From NCBI RefSeq assembly GCF_021021435.1, contig NZ_JAINWI010000025.1, forward strand, positions 1 through 44,466: 44,466 nucleotides of DNA. Direction: 5' to 3'. Each line of letters begins with the position of its first letter. The stretch's first letter is position 1. This document shows, piece after piece, positions 16,982-26,673 of this stretch. The DNA comes from Seohaeicola saemankumensis (GTDB lineage: Bacteria; Pseudomonadota; Alphaproteobacteria; Rhodobacterales; Rhodobacteraceae). The notes below the pieces were generated by a model, which was not told where the DNA came from, made no database searches, and worked only from the letters and a program-made list of their open reading frames with translations. The position numbers and the translations under genes were made by a program.

Positions 16982-18262
16982 ATGAAACATACAGGTTGGC
17001 GCAAGCCGACACCGGGTCTTGGGGTTGCTGAGCAACTTGCACAAGCCGGTGAACGGGTAGCGATACCCAAAACACGCGCATTTGTCGCGCTCAAACGCGT
17101 TGGGGCGCATATCGGCCTGAAAGCCGGCGACATGGTGCTTCTAGACACTTTGGGTGCGTTCACGCAGGCCCAGGACTGGGAGGAGGGGCAGCGTCCAATC
17201 GTTTGGGCCTCGAACGCCTATCTCATGGGACAGACGGGGTTCTCACTCTCAGCGCTTAAACGCCATTCCCGGCGACTAGCCGAGATCGGTGTGATTTCCT
17301 TTCAGGACAGCCCCAATGGAAAGCGCTGGGGCCGCAGGAACGTTGAGGGGCGCATCATAGAGGCCTATGGCTTCGATCTGTCGCCAATGGCCGCCCGTGC
17401 CCTTGAGTTCGAAGAACTCCATGCCAAACTATTGGCAGAGCGCGAGCGATGCCAGCGCCTGAAACGTGAGATCACCGTCGCACGCCGTATGATCCGCGCG
17501 CGGATCGAAGCCGCTATCACCAGCGCGCTGCGAGGGCCCTGGGCTCAGTTCACTTCTCTCTTCGACGAGCTTTTGCATCGACTCCCAAACCGAAGTGAAC
17601 CCTCGGAAAAGCTTACGCAATTGCTGGACTGGTTCAAAGAACTACAAGAGCAGGTCGAAGCGGCGTATCTCAACGCAACCGAGGTTGTTCAAACTGTGGA
17701 AAACAAGTTTGAAACCAAGGCAAAAGAATCCAGAAAACCTCTCGAAATGGACCCCAGGGAGGTCAATTTTGAACCTCATATACTAATTACTAATCAACTT
17801 GATTATGTAATGAGTAATTCCTCCACAACGAAAATAGTCGACGCGCTGGTGCCTGGTTCTCAACTCGGAGATCAGGTTGATAAAGACCTCGAAAAATGGG
17901 GTTCCGAGATGCGCAGCAAGCCCACCGTACTGAATTTGCCAACCGTCTTGCAAGCCTGTCCCGAATTTGCATCTTGGGCTCGCGATATGGGTGGGTTTCT
18001 ACAAGACTGGGGAGACCTGCACCGGGTTGCAGGACAACTACGGCCAATGATCGGGGTGTCAGAACATGCCTGGAACGTAGCCCAGGACCGCTTGGGAAAA
18101 CAGGTAGCAACAGCAGCTTTCGCGCTTGTCTTCGAAAAACACAGTGCAGGCGAAGTTGCTTCTCCCGGCGGCTATCTGCGCGGTATGATCAACAAGGCCG
18201 GGTGTGGAGAATTGCACCTCGAACGTAGCTTCTACGGCAGACTCAACGGGCAGGCCGCTTGA
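16982..18262 (+). CDS. repC: replication initiator RepC
   Basis: A 426-residue RepC-type initiator. The N-terminus (GWRKPTPGL, AFVALKRVGAHIGLKAGDMVLLDTLGAF) and the VWASNAYLMGQTGFSLSALKRH winged-helix segment match the family, and the C-terminus (GVSEHAWNVAQ, PGGYLRGMINKA) fits the RepC end. It starts plasmid replication. A GGAGGTGAG site lies about 10 bases before ATG 16982. A 225-base gap with the antisense RNA separates it from repB, as in other repABC operons. The gene has an AT-rich patch in the middle, listed separately as a likely origin. Confidence 0.93.
   Translation: MKHTGWRKPTPGLGVAEQLAQAGERVAIPKTRAFVALKRVGAHIGLKAGDMVLLDTLGAFTQAQDWEEGQRPIVWASNAYLMGQTGFSLSALKRHSRRLAEIGVISFQDSPNGKRWGRRNVEGRIIEAYGFDLSPMAARALEFEELHAKLLAERERCQRLKREITVARRMIRARIEAAITSALRGPWAQFTSLFDELLHRLPNRSEPSEKLTQLLDWFKELQEQVEAAYLNATEVVQTVENKFETKAKESRKPLEMDPREVNFEPHILITNQLDYVMSNSSTTKIVDALVPGSQLGDQVDKDLEKWGSEMRSKPTVLNLPTVLQACPEFASWARDMGGFLQDWGDLHRVAGQLRPMIGVSEHAWNVAQDRLGKQVATAAFALVFEKHSAGEVASPGGYLRGMINKAGCGELHLERSFYGRLNGQAA
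17776..17832. other. AT-rich patch in repC, candidate oriV
   Basis: This stretch is markedly richer in A and T than the rest of repC. It contains the symmetric TAATCAACTTGATTA at 17791-17805 and, around it, ATTACT and AGTAAT in inverted orientation. Origins of repABC plasmids are known to lie within repC, often at an AT-rich segment. The assignment here is by analogy. Confidence 0.5.
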
Positions 18263-18421
18263 TAGGGCAGGGGATCACGAACCGCGCGCATGGGGTGGCT
18301 AGAAAACGATGCCGTCCGGTCTTGGCATTTAGAGTGAGAAGCGTGCAACATGTGCCTTGGCCTTGGCATAAGACTCGAGCGTGCCTGCCAACGGAACAAG
18401 CGCACTTGAACCGGCTAAAAT

Positions 18422-18457
18422 GGATGGCGGGCTCCAGCCCGTCACTCCCATCCTTTT
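18422..18457 (+). terminator. possible repC terminator
   Basis: GGATGG pairs with CCATCC as an outer stem, CGGGCT with AGCCCG as an inner stem, and TTTT follows. The right side has extra unpaired bases, so the stem is not perfect. It lies about 160 bases after the repC stop. Confidence 0.45.
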
Positions 18458-19099
18458 CGGATATCTCGCAAAGCGTATCTTATTAAGTTCGTAAATGTGT
18501 ACTTATTGGACATAAGTATGAGCGGAAAGGCCAGGCGGTTATTGTGCCATTTACCGGCATAAAGCGCCGCCATGAGTAGCGTTGGGAGCCAACTACTAGC
18601 ACAGAACGGTCCCATCAACAACACGTCTACGATACCCCAGTTGCTTGGCTGCTTCACCCCTGCTAGTTCTGAAACCCTTGAAGATGTTGCTTTTTTGTCC
18701 GACGCCACGCTGAACTACCCGCAAGTTGTGTTGGACACGAAGCGGTTCCCCAAGTCCTGTAGTGAGAGCGACTAGCGCTGCGCTGGCGGAAATGGATGCG
18801 GTTGATCGAGACGGTACTGTTTCCCAGCGCCCCGCCGGTATCTCGAAAGAATCCCGCGCGCGTGGTGGGGCAGGGGGCCTTGGTCCATCTTTTGAGCAAC
18901 GAAATCTCAACCGATCTGGACGGGCAGACGTTTGAGGTGGGCAAGGTCATAGCAGGCTGGATGTCCCGGACAGGATACGCCATCGCTTAAGGGAAATTAT
19001 AAAACGGCGTGGGATCGCTGGAATGGGATGCCGCGCATCACGCAAGTCACGCCATAATCCATCTTGCAAACATTATAGGCTGTTAAATCGTTCCTTTAC

Positions 19100-19132
19100 A
19101 AAACGGAGGCACCGGAAATACCGGAGCCTCCG
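19100..19132 (-). terminator. terminator downstream of alkT
   Basis: CGGAGGC and GCCTCCG form a 7-bp stem, extended by CCGG/CCGG after one A-A mismatch, with loop AAATA. On the minus strand the stem is followed by TTTT. It lies about 150 bases beyond the alkT stop and would end the alkS-alkT transcript. Confidence 0.7.
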
Positions 19133-19282
19133 AGTCGTCGCCCACAGGGAGGATGCAGAGGACAAATTAAAAAAAAGACTAGTGTGAGGCCATGCTGCTT
19201 CTTGTCATGGTTCCTGCTTTGAAACGGCTGATTTCCGGTTGCACCCCCAGAAAAGTCTCACAGTGCCAACTGGGGTTTATCC

Positions 19283-20464
19283 CTACTGAGCATCTTTCGA
19301 AACTATGGGAGAAACCGCTTTCATCAGGGCAACTTGGCGATTGGGAAGGTTTATGGTCTCCGCAGCAACAAGGCGGTCACCGTTTTTCAAATGCACCTCC
19401 AAAGAGGGTGGGTGTTGTGACGCATCACTTTGCACCAGATCGAAACCGGCGGCTATTCCAACTGCCTGAACCTTCATGTCTTTGAGATCGGACCAAAACC
19501 GTGGCGGCACAGGAGCTGGGCGTTCCTTGTTGCAGATGGCTGCCGCCGCAATCTGGGCCTGCGTGGTTGCATTGTGAACGGTTTCTATACGCACCTTTCC
19601 AGGTGCAAATTTGCTATCACCGCGGGCGCAATCGCCGATTGCGAATATTCTAGGGTCGGATGTCCGCATATCCTGATCGACACAGATACCATTGTTACAC
19701 TCCAGGCCTGCGGCTTCGGCAAGCTCAACATTGGGTGTGGCGCCGATGCCCGCCAACACGAGATCGGCCTTTACCTTGGTCCCATCGCCAAGATTGACCG
19801 ATGAAACGCAATGATTAGCGGCGCCAAACCCTTCAATTTTCTGATTGAACAAGAATTGGACACCAGTATCCATTAACTTCCGAGTGACGAAATTGGTTGT
19901 TGCAGGGGAAGCAACGCGGGCCATGGCGCGTGCGGCAGTCTCTACAACAGTGACGGACCATCCTAGATCGACTGCGGCAGAGGCTACTTCAAGTCCAATG
20001 ACACCCGCACCAATGATCACAACATCGCGACAGTCGGGTCCGGTCAGAGCCTGACGAAGTCCCGCTGAATCGGCAAGGTCTCTCAGATAGTGAATCCCTT
20101 TCAGACTCACTCCCGGCAAATCAAGACGGCGAGGCGATGCTCCTGTTGCAAGAATCAAGGTATCGAATTTCGTCGTCTTCCCATCTGAGAAGCGAATACT
20201 CTGCTCATTCCTGTCAATGCTGACGACTTTTCGCGCACGCATCAACTCGATGCGATTTTCTTCAAAAAAGGAAAGTGGGCGTATCGGACTGGGGTGCGGC
20301 CTGTCCGGCCCGAGCAGCCAGGTCTTGGATAGAGGCGGACGCTGATAGGGGAGCGCCACCTCCTGACCAATAAGTATTATCGCGCCTTTGTATCCATTTT
20401 TCCGCAAGGTTCCGGCCGCATTTGTGCCAGCTACTCCGTTGCCAATGATAACAGTTGTATCCAT
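19283..20464 (-). CDS. alkT: rubredoxin reductase AlkT
   Basis: A 393-residue FAD-dependent NAD(P)H oxidoreductase. The FAD-binding GxGxxG (IGNGVAGTNAA) is at the N-terminus, RPPLSK follows near residue 45, the NAD-binding VVIIGAGVIGLEVASAAVDLG lies in the middle, and IFAIGDCA is the second FAD contact. It should pass electrons from NADH to the rubredoxin AlkG. I chose ATG 20464, preceded by GGGAGG about 9 bases upstream. It lies directly after alkS on the minus strand: the alkS stop at 20496 leaves 31 bases, so the two are probably co-transcribed, as in the GPo1 alkST unit. Confidence 0.88.
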   Translation of the reverse strand: MDTTVIIGNGVAGTNAAGTLRKNGYKGAIILIGQEVALPYQRPPLSKTWLLGPDRPHPSPIRPLSFFEENRIELMRARKVVSIDRNEQSIRFSDGKTTKFDTLILATGASPRRLDLPGVSLKGIHYLRDLADSAGLRQALTGPDCRDVVIIGAGVIGLEVASAAVDLGWSVTVVETAARAMARVASPATTNFVTRKLMDTGVQFLFNQKIEGFGAANHCVSSVNLGDGTKVKADLVLAGIGATPNVELAEAAGLECNNGICVDQDMRTSDPRIFAIGDCARGDSKFAPGKVRIETVHNATTQAQIAAAAICNKERPAPVPPRFWSDLKDMKVQAVGIAAGFDLVQSDASQHPPSLEVHLKNGDRLVAAETINLPNRQVALMKAVSPIVSKDAQ

Positions 20465-20495
20465 GTTTTTGTTCCTCCCTTGGTATGTCGAACGC

Positions 20496-23111
20496 TTAGA
20501 TAAGGCCAAGCGATCTTGCGATCAGTACAGCTTCGGTACGGTTGCCAGCTTTGAGACCACGCATTATTTTCTTGAAATGCCATTTCACGGTGTCCTCCGT
20601 GACATGCAGGCGCGCTGCAATTTCCTTGTTACTCAAACCAAGCGCTGCATGCTGTAGGACGCCGATTTGCTTTCGACTGATGGGGGTGGACACATATGCA
20701 ACCGGACGATCGGTGAGCGGCAACTCATGCGCCGGCGTTCGGGTAATCGAAACCTGAGCTTTCCCTTGATCCAGCAGCGCTTTCGCCGCTGGACTGATGA
20801 CCTGCAAAAAATGCCGCCTGTTTTCCGAAGACCTGAAGGCACCTAGTTGTAATGCTTGTTGATCGGCATCGGCCATCCTTTTCAGCGCCTGCTTTTCTTC
20901 GCCCATCAGATAAATAGCGGTTGCAAGCGTGTATTGCGCCCTGATTTCACCGCGTTGATCCCTGATCGCGGCAAAGTGTGAAAGAGCTTTTCGCGCCTGC
21001 CTCTCGGCCAGACCCAGCTTCCCGTCACGCAGAAACCTTGAGGCTTCCAGAAGCTCGCTCTCTGCGAGGATAGCTCGATTTTGGTTTGGCAAAAACACCA
21101 AGTCTTCGTCCGATGGCAGAGGCTCGGCCGCGAGGGGGGGGCTCGTCCGAGTTCCCATGGTAAAGACTTCGGTGCCCAACCGAACCAATATGTGCAACCG
21201 TTTCAACCCGCGTTCTTTCGCCAGCAGGCGGCAACGCTCGAGTAATAAAAAGGCCTGCGATGTGTTGCCCTGACGGATATAGATTTCTGCCGCGCTTCGG
21301 ACGGTGGTCCAAACGACATCCGTCACTCCAAATTTGAGCGCGAAATTCAGCGCTTCCTGCAAAGTGTTTTCGTCGGGCGTAATCGACCCGTCTTCTGCCT
21401 GAATCTGAAGCTCTATGGTCGCTATCATGCCCTTGACAAAGGGCGTTCGCTCATAAGCAACGTTCTCATTTTCCTTTGCGCGCCGAATTTCGCTGCGCGC
21501 GACATAGATGTCGCCATTGAGCAGCTTAGCCAGAACTCCGGCGGTGGCCAGCCAGCCAAACGCATAGCGGTGACGGACTGCGCCGCTCACGACCGTCGCA
21601 GAGGCTATCTGATCTGAAAGGACAGCAAACTGCCTGTTGGACGCGGCGATGAACGCTCTGCAAGTCTGCGCAGCGGCCCGACCGACCGGGTTGGCCAATC
21701 CATACGTCTCAATCCAGGTCGCGCAACTCCGGTCGCTTTCCTTCATCTCATCGTGTGTGGCAAGACCAATGGCTCGGACCAGTTCAGCCCATCCATTAGG
21801 GTCTTCCTGGCCCGTCAAGACGGAACCTCGGAAAGTATTCAACTTCTCCAGAATATCCTGTGCTTCACTTGCGCGTTGACTGAAGAAAAGCACCCAAGCA
21901 TAGCCGATGGCCAAGGATGGCATCTGAAACAATTTGGCCCGTGGAATCCCCGTGAACCAGACAGTCAAGGCTTCGATCTCTCCCTGCCTCAACGCAAGGT
22001 CCAAAAGAGCTTGATCGGTCAGCCGTTGGGCCCAGTTGTGGTCCTGGGCCCGCAGAGCAACATCAACGACCAAGCGATGTTCTTTCCTTCGCCAATGCCA
22101 GAATGCGATACGTTTCAGAAAATACGATCGCCGTGACCTGTGGTCCTCGATGAAGCGATTGCGCAGATACGCTCGAAGCGTAGGATTAATTTCAAAGCAG
22201 TTTGGTCTGTCAATGCTCGCCGTCAAGAGACTGTTTAGAGACGCGAGTTCAGCTAGTTTACTGCGCGAATCGTGAGTCTTAAACACATAGTCACAGGCTT
22301 CGGCCGTGATTTCTTCCAGCCAGCTCGCGTTGATCAGGCAATCGCGGAGCGGTTGAGATACCTGTGCCAGAACGTCGTTTTCAAAATAGGCCTGAATTTC
22401 TGGTAGGTGAACGATAGCCTCGCCAGATGTATTCGATTTTCCAGCCAGCGCGCAAAGAAGTGGCCAACCGCCTGCCAATTTGAATATTTTCTTTGCGATG
22501 CCGGTTTCCACCGGAAGAACCGACTGAGTCTCGTCGAGAGTGAAGCTCAATTCTCTTGGGCCGACTGTCACCACATCCGAAAGAACCGACAGGGTGACCA
22601 TCGTACCTGGCAGGCGCTCGCTTACCGCCAATCGAACAGTTTCTGGCGTTTCCAGTGTGATCGTTTTCAGAAACCTTTGGATTGTGGCCGAGTCCGTCAC
22701 ACCATCAAGACAGATTGTGACTCGCTTTTCGCGAGCGATAAGAAGGCGCAGAGCGGCGGTCTTGAGGCTGCGCAAGGGCTGCCTGCCGGAAAATTCCTGC
22801 GGCGATAGCACTGCGACAATCGCGTGCGCGACTAATTCAGCCTCACATATGCCCTCTTGCCAGAACGACGACAAATCCAGGTAGACACAGTCCTCCCCTC
22901 GGTCGATCGCTGCCTGAGCGCACAAGGCGATTTGCACGGACTTGCCGAAGCCACGGGGTGCCTTGAAAAGGAGGCACTTCGCGCCAGAGTGCCCCGCAAA
23001 ATCGAGCCTGTCACGTCGTAGAGAGCCCTGAACCAATTTTTTTCGTCGGGCATTCATCCGGTTTACTAAATCGGTAAGGTCGTCAGGGGTTTCGCAAGAG
23101 GTCGTGATCAT
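20496..23111 (-). CDS. alkS: LuxR/MalT-type regulator AlkS
   Basis: A large regulator of 871 residues. The N-terminal STAND-type ATPase has a P-loop APRGFGKS near residue 45. The middle is a long helical-repeat region, and the C-terminus is a LuxR helix-turn-helix (LGLSNKEIAARLHVTEDTVKWHFKKIMRGL). The architecture and length fit AlkS, which activates alkane genes when alkane is present. I chose ATG 23111, which has a GGGGAGGGGGGG site directly upstream; TTG 23177 is in frame but abuts a palindrome. It is divergent from alkB, and the gap between them holds a 20-bp dyad likely to be its target. Confidence 0.85.
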   Translation of the reverse strand: MITTSCETPDDLTDLVNRMNARRKKLVQGSLRRDRLDFAGHSGAKCLLFKAPRGFGKSVQIALCAQAAIDRGEDCVYLDLSSFWQEGICEAELVAHAIVAVLSPQEFSGRQPLRSLKTAALRLLIAREKRVTICLDGVTDSATIQRFLKTITLETPETVRLAVSERLPGTMVTLSVLSDVVTVGPRELSFTLDETQSVLPVETGIAKKIFKLAGGWPLLCALAGKSNTSGEAIVHLPEIQAYFENDVLAQVSQPLRDCLINASWLEEITAEACDYVFKTHDSRSKLAELASLNSLLTASIDRPNCFEINPTLRAYLRNRFIEDHRSRRSYFLKRIAFWHWRRKEHRLVVDVALRAQDHNWAQRLTDQALLDLALRQGEIEALTVWFTGIPRAKLFQMPSLAIGYAWVLFFSQRASEAQDILEKLNTFRGSVLTGQEDPNGWAELVRAIGLATHDEMKESDRSCATWIETYGLANPVGRAAAQTCRAFIAASNRQFAVLSDQIASATVVSGAVRHRYAFGWLATAGVLAKLLNGDIYVARSEIRRAKENENVAYERTPFVKGMIATIELQIQAEDGSITPDENTLQEALNFALKFGVTDVVWTTVRSAAEIYIRQGNTSQAFLLLERCRLLAKERGLKRLHILVRLGTEVFTMGTRTSPPLAAEPLPSDEDLVFLPNQNRAILAESELLEASRFLRDGKLGLAERQARKALSHFAAIRDQRGEIRAQYTLATAIYLMGEEKQALKRMADADQQALQLGAFRSSENRRHFLQVISPAAKALLDQGKAQVSITRTPAHELPLTDRPVAYVSTPISRKQIGVLQHAALGLSNKEIAARLHVTEDTVKWHFKKIMRGLKAGNRTEAVLIARSLGLI

Positions 23112-23177
23112 CCCCCCCTCCCCGAAGCGATGTACCGTTGGCGTCCCAACTCCATAGCTATTGTACACAGAACTCAA

Positions 23178-23197
23178 AACTACACGACCGTGTAGTT
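23178..23197. promoter_or_regulatory. 20-bp dyad between alkS and alkB
   Basis: AACTACACG, two central bases AC, then CGTGTAGTT form a perfect inverted repeat. It lies in the divergent alkS-alkB gap, 126 bases before the alkB start. Many LuxR-type regulators bind 18-20 bp dyads, so this is a plausible AlkS operator for one or both promoters. I did not find a second copy elsewhere in the window. Confidence 0.6.
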
Positions 23198-23255
23198 GTT
23201 GGGTGCCCTAGTTGAGTGGATTTTGCCCTCTAGCGTCAAGCGGCAGGAGGAAGCA

Positions 23256-23297
23256 ATGCAAAGCAATTACGCTTCTGGCCACCGTAAGGCCAAATGA
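23256..23297 (+). CDS. possible 13-residue leader ORF before alkB
   Basis: An ATG at 23256 preceded by a strong AGGAGG opens a 13-codon frame, MQSNYASGHRKAK, that ends 25 bases before the alkB start. Its ribosome binding site is at least as good as that of alkB itself. It may affect alkB translation by coupling or a leader effect, or be incidental. There is no run of repeated codons that would point to classical attenuation. Confidence 0.4.
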   Translation: MQSNYASGHRKAK

Positions 23298-23322
23298 CAG
23301 CCTTTCAGGGAGGAACAGACTG

Positions 23323-24534
23323 ATGAAGGATTTGAACGAAGCGGCCGCGGCTGAAGCTGGCACCGAAGATGCATACGTCGATAAAAAACGGTATTTTTGG
23401 ATGTTGTCGGTTTTTTGGCCGGCAACGCCGTTGATCGGACTTTACCTGGTAGCGGAAACAGGTTGGAGCATCTGGTACGGCACGGTGCTGATTCTGTGGT
23501 ATCTGGCGGTGCCGTTGCTGGACGCAATGTTCGGAGAGGATTTTTCTAACCCCCCCGAATCGGCCGTGCCAGATCTTGAACAAGACCGCTACTATCGCGT
23601 GCTCACCTATCTGACCGTGCCAGTTCACTACGCGGCTCTGGTTGTATCCTGTTGGTGGGTGGCGACCCAATCGGTCAACGCGTTTGAATTCATCGCGCTG
23701 GCACTGTCGCTGGGTATCGTCAACGGCTTGGCACTGAACACCGGTCATGAACTGGGTCACAAGAAGGAAACCTTTGACCGCTGGATGGCAAAACTGGTGC
23801 TGGCAGTGGTGGGCTATGGCCACTTCTTCATCGAGCATAACAAAGGGCACCATCGTGATGTGGCGACCCCGAAAGATCCTGCAACCTCGCGGATGGGTGA
23901 AAACATCTATTCTTTTGCAACGCGCGAAATCCCCGGAGCATTCAAGCGTGCTTGGGAACTTGAAGAGGTTCGCCTTGAGCGGAGTGGAAAGAGCGTCTGG
24001 AGCCTGGACAACGAGATCCTTCAGCCGCTGATCATTACCGTCGCTCTCTACGCTGGGCTGCTGGCGTTCTTCGGGCCTATCATGCTTGTGTTCCTGCCCA
24101 TTCAAATGGCGTACGGATGGTGGCAGCTCACGTCGGCCAACTACATTGAGCACTATGGCTTGCTGCGCGAAAAGCTACCCAACGGGAAGTATGAGCATCA
24201 GAAGCCCCACCATTCGTGGAACTCGAACCATATCATGTCAAACCTGATCCTGTTCCACCTGCAGCGGCATTCGGATCACCACGCCCACCCGACACGGTCC
24301 TATCAATCGCTGCGCGACTTCAAGGATCTACCGGCGCTTCCTTCGGGCTACCCTGGGATGTTCTTTGCAGCGCTTGTGCCTTCCTGGTTCCGAGCAATCA
24401 TGGACCATCGTGTTCTGGACTGGGCCAAAGGTGATCTGAACAAGATCCAGATCGAGCCAGGCATGCGTGAATACTATGAGCGCAAATTCGGATCGGTAGC
24501 ACCTGCGCAAACTACCGCTATGCCTGCCGAATAA
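23323..24534 (+). CDS. alkB: alkane 1-monooxygenase AlkB
   Basis: A 403-residue integral membrane non-heme diiron hydroxylase. All histidine boxes are present: GHELGH near residue 142, EHNKGHH, NYIEHYG and LQRHSDHH. It oxidises the terminal methyl group of an n-alkane to a primary alcohol using O2 and electrons from AlkG. The sequence resembles P. putida GPo1 AlkB closely over its whole length as I recall it. Trp59 corresponds to GPo1 Trp55, the residue known to limit chain length, so a medium-chain range is predicted. I chose ATG 23323 with GGGAGG 10 bases upstream; the frame is open further back but without a start signal. It is the first gene of the alkBGHJKL unit. Confidence 0.95.
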   Translation: MKDLNEAAAAEAGTEDAYVDKKRYFWMLSVFWPATPLIGLYLVAETGWSIWYGTVLILWYLAVPLLDAMFGEDFSNPPESAVPDLEQDRYYRVLTYLTVPVHYAALVVSCWWVATQSVNAFEFIALALSLGIVNGLALNTGHELGHKKETFDRWMAKLVLAVVGYGHFFIEHNKGHHRDVATPKDPATSRMGENIYSFATREIPGAFKRAWELEEVRLERSGKSVWSLDNEILQPLIITVALYAGLLAFFGPIMLVFLPIQMAYGWWQLTSANYIEHYGLLREKLPNGKYEHQKPHHSWNSNHIMSNLILFHLQRHSDHHAHPTRSYQSLRDFKDLPALPSGYPGMFFAALVPSWFRAIMDHRVLDWAKGDLNKIQIEPGMREYYERKFGSVAPAQTTAMPAE

Positions 24535-24708
24535 AGTTCAGGCAAACCGCCCTACACTCAGGAGTTGGCTCGGATTGGGCCAACCCCGACCTGCCAAATG
24601 GCACTTCGCTTTCATTCGAAAGCAAGGCCGCAGGAAGAACCTACGGAAAATAAGAACGGGACGCACATGCTCGCTTGTCAGCAAGCGTGTGAAAGGGAGG
24701 AATGAACA

Positions 24709-25200
24709 ATGGCGACATATCAATGCCCGGATTGCGGATACACCTATGACGAAATCCAGGGTCACCAACACGAAGGTTTTCCGCCAGGAACACCTTGGTC
24801 ACAAGTGCCCGACGACTTTTCTTGCCCGGATTGCGCCGTACGCGACAAGCAAGACTTTGTCCTGATCGGTGGTGCTCCGTCCGCAGAGACATCGACCGCT
24901 CAGGTCATTGAACCTGCACCCGCGCCGATCCCGGAACCCGCAGCGGCGGCACCATGTGCCCCCGCCGCACCGCAGCCGTCTCAGCCCGCTCCGGCGACTT
25001 CTGCTGCCGGAACGGCTTACCGGAAATGGCTTTGCATCACATGCGGTCATATCTACGACGAAGCCCTTGGCGACGAACATGAAGGTTTCCCGCCGGGGAC
25101 GCTGTTCAGTCAGATCCCTGATGATTGGTGCTGCCCTGACTGTGGAGCCACGAAAGAGGACTATGTCCTTTACGAAGAAAAATTAGGAGAGCGAGCATGA
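24709..25200 (+). CDS. alkG: two-domain rubredoxin AlkG
   Basis: A 163-residue protein with two rubredoxin domains joined by an Ala/Pro-rich linker at about residues 60-103. Each domain has both iron-binding pairs: [10 protein letters not shown] with CPDCAV in the first, [10 protein letters not shown] with CCPDCGA in the second. It shuttles electrons from AlkT to AlkB. GPo1 AlkG has the same two-domain form, but there a separate one-domain AlkF gene also exists; none is seen here. A GGGAGGAATGAACA site precedes the ATG. The stop overlaps the aldehyde dehydrogenase start by 4 bases. Confidence 0.93.
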   Translation: MATYQCPDCGYTYDEIQGHQHEGFPPGTPWSQVPDDFSCPDCAVRDKQDFVLIGGAPSAETSTAQVIEPAPAPIPEPAAAAPCAPAAPQPSQPAPATSAAGTAYRKWLCITCGHIYDEALGDEHEGFPPGTLFSQIPDDWCCPDCGATKEDYVLYEEKLGERA

Positions 25201-26642
25201 ATCAGGCTGCATCATTTCCTACCAACACAACCCACTCGGATGCCATCCGGTCCGCATTTGACACCCAGGTGCGGGCTCAACTTGCCCGGCGGGCCGGTTT
25301 TGACCGGAAGGCACGCATTGCACAACTGGATCGTCTGGCAGAAGCCGTCAAGCGGAACGAAGAAAAAATCATCGCGGCTTGCGCGGCTGATTTTCGAAAG
25401 CCCCCTGAAGAAGTAAAATTGACCGAGATTTTTCCCGTACTTCAGGAAATTCGACACACCAAGCACCATTTGAGGTCGTGGATGCGCGGCAAGCGGGCGC
25501 GTGCGACTTTGGGAGTACTTGGCACCAAGGCACGCGTTCGCCCCGAGGCAAAGGGTGTTTGCTTGATCATCGCGCCCTGGAACTATCCGGTAAACCTCTC
25601 GCTTGGGCCTTTGGTCTCTGCAATCGCTGCCGGCAACAGTGTCATTATCAAGCCGTCCGAGATGACACCGAACGCGTCCCAGGTCGTTATCGACATCGTG
25701 GAAGAGGCATTTACACCCGATCTGGTCAAGGTCATCGAAGGCGGCGCTGCAGTTTCACAGGAACTACTTTCGCTACCTTTCGACCATATTTTTTTCACGG
25801 GCAGCCCCGCAATCGGGAAGGTCGTGATGGAGGCCGCTGCGAAAAACCTGACATCGGTCACTCTGGAACTTGGCGGCAAGTCGCCGACCATTGTTGGCCC
25901 GAATGCCAATATCAAGAAGGCCGCACGCAACATCGTTTGGGGCAAGTTCTCAAACAACGGGCAAACCTGTATCGCACCGGATCACGTGTATGTGCACCGC
26001 GATGTGTCGTCCGCGTTCAAGATCGCGATCCAGGCCGAGATTGGAAGGGTCTATGGAAAGACGCTTGAGGCACAAAAAGCAACGCCCGACTACTGCCGGA
26101 TCGTGAATGAACGGCACTTTGACCGGGTTCGCAACCTGATTGAGGATGCTCGCGCCAAAGGTGCAAGTATTCTTCAGGGTGGGCAGACCGATGCAAGCCA
26201 GAATTTCGTGGCCCCGACGCTAATCTCCGAAGTCTCTGATGATATGGGGATCACACAAGAAGAACTGTTCGGACCGATCTTGCCGATCATTGAATATGTC
26301 GATCTGGACAAGGTCATTGACAAGATCAACGCAAATCCCAAGCCGCTTGCCCTTTATATCTTCGACAAAAGCAAGAGTTTCGCCAATCAAATCATCTCGC
26401 GCACCTCTTCGGGCGCGGTGGGCGTGAATCTTACAGTGGTGCATTTCCTGCATCCGAACTTGCCTTTTGGCGGCGTTAACAACTCCGGCATCGGGGCGGC
26501 TCATGGTGAATACGGTTTCAAGGCCTTCTCACATGAGAAAGCTGTGCTGGAGGAAAAGCACTCCATCACGCACATGCTTTTCCCGCCTTACACGGGTTTT
26601 GTACGCCGCCTGATCAATGTCGTGGTTCGAGTGCTCGGCTAA
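25197..26642 (+). CDS. alkH: aldehyde dehydrogenase AlkH
   Basis: A 481-residue aldehyde dehydrogenase with the usual features: APWNYPVNL and KPSEMTPN in the cofactor-binding part, catalytic Glu in TLELGGKSP, and catalytic Cys258 in [10 protein letters not shown]. It resembles the fatty-aldehyde type, with a hydrophobic C-terminal end ([13 protein letters not shown]) that may associate with membrane. It would oxidise the aldehyde from AlkJ to a fatty acid. ATG 25197 overlaps the alkG stop, which gives translational coupling. Gene order alkG-alkH-alkJ supports the symbol. Confidence 0.9.
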   Translation: MNQAASFPTNTTHSDAIRSAFDTQVRAQLARRAGFDRKARIAQLDRLAEAVKRNEEKIIAACAADFRKPPEEVKLTEIFPVLQEIRHTKHHLRSWMRGKRARATLGVLGTKARVRPEAKGVCLIIAPWNYPVNLSLGPLVSAIAAGNSVIIKPSEMTPNASQVVIDIVEEAFTPDLVKVIEGGAAVSQELLSLPFDHIFFTGSPAIGKVVMEAAAKNLTSVTLELGGKSPTIVGPNANIKKAARNIVWGKFSNNGQTCIAPDHVYVHRDVSSAFKIAIQAEIGRVYGKTLEAQKATPDYCRIVNERHFDRVRNLIEDARAKGASILQGGQTDASQNFVAPTLISEVSDDMGITQEELFGPILPIIEYVDLDKVIDKINANPKPLALYIFDKSKSFANQIISRTSSGAVGVNLTVVHFLHPNLPFGGVNNSGIGAAHGEYGFKAFSHEKAVLEEKHSITHMLFPPYTGFVRRLINVVVRVLG

Positions 26643-26673
26643 AAGCCGGCCTGAACCAATAGGGAGAGAAGAA

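Larger units (their letters stand above)
18263..19282. other. region without a supportable gene
   Basis: About 1 kb between repC and alkT. Short frames exist (for example 18442-18708 minus, 18572-18775 plus, 18796-18990 plus), but none has a good start signal or a family likeness I recognise. The 18796-18990 frame continues upstream without an ATG and could be the tail of a lost gene. Two terminator-like hairpins are listed separately. Confidence 0.55.

Noticed and set aside
18442-18990. Several short frames between repC and alkT
   Set aside because: No start signals and no family likeness; the 18796-18990 frame might be a gene tail but cannot be supported.
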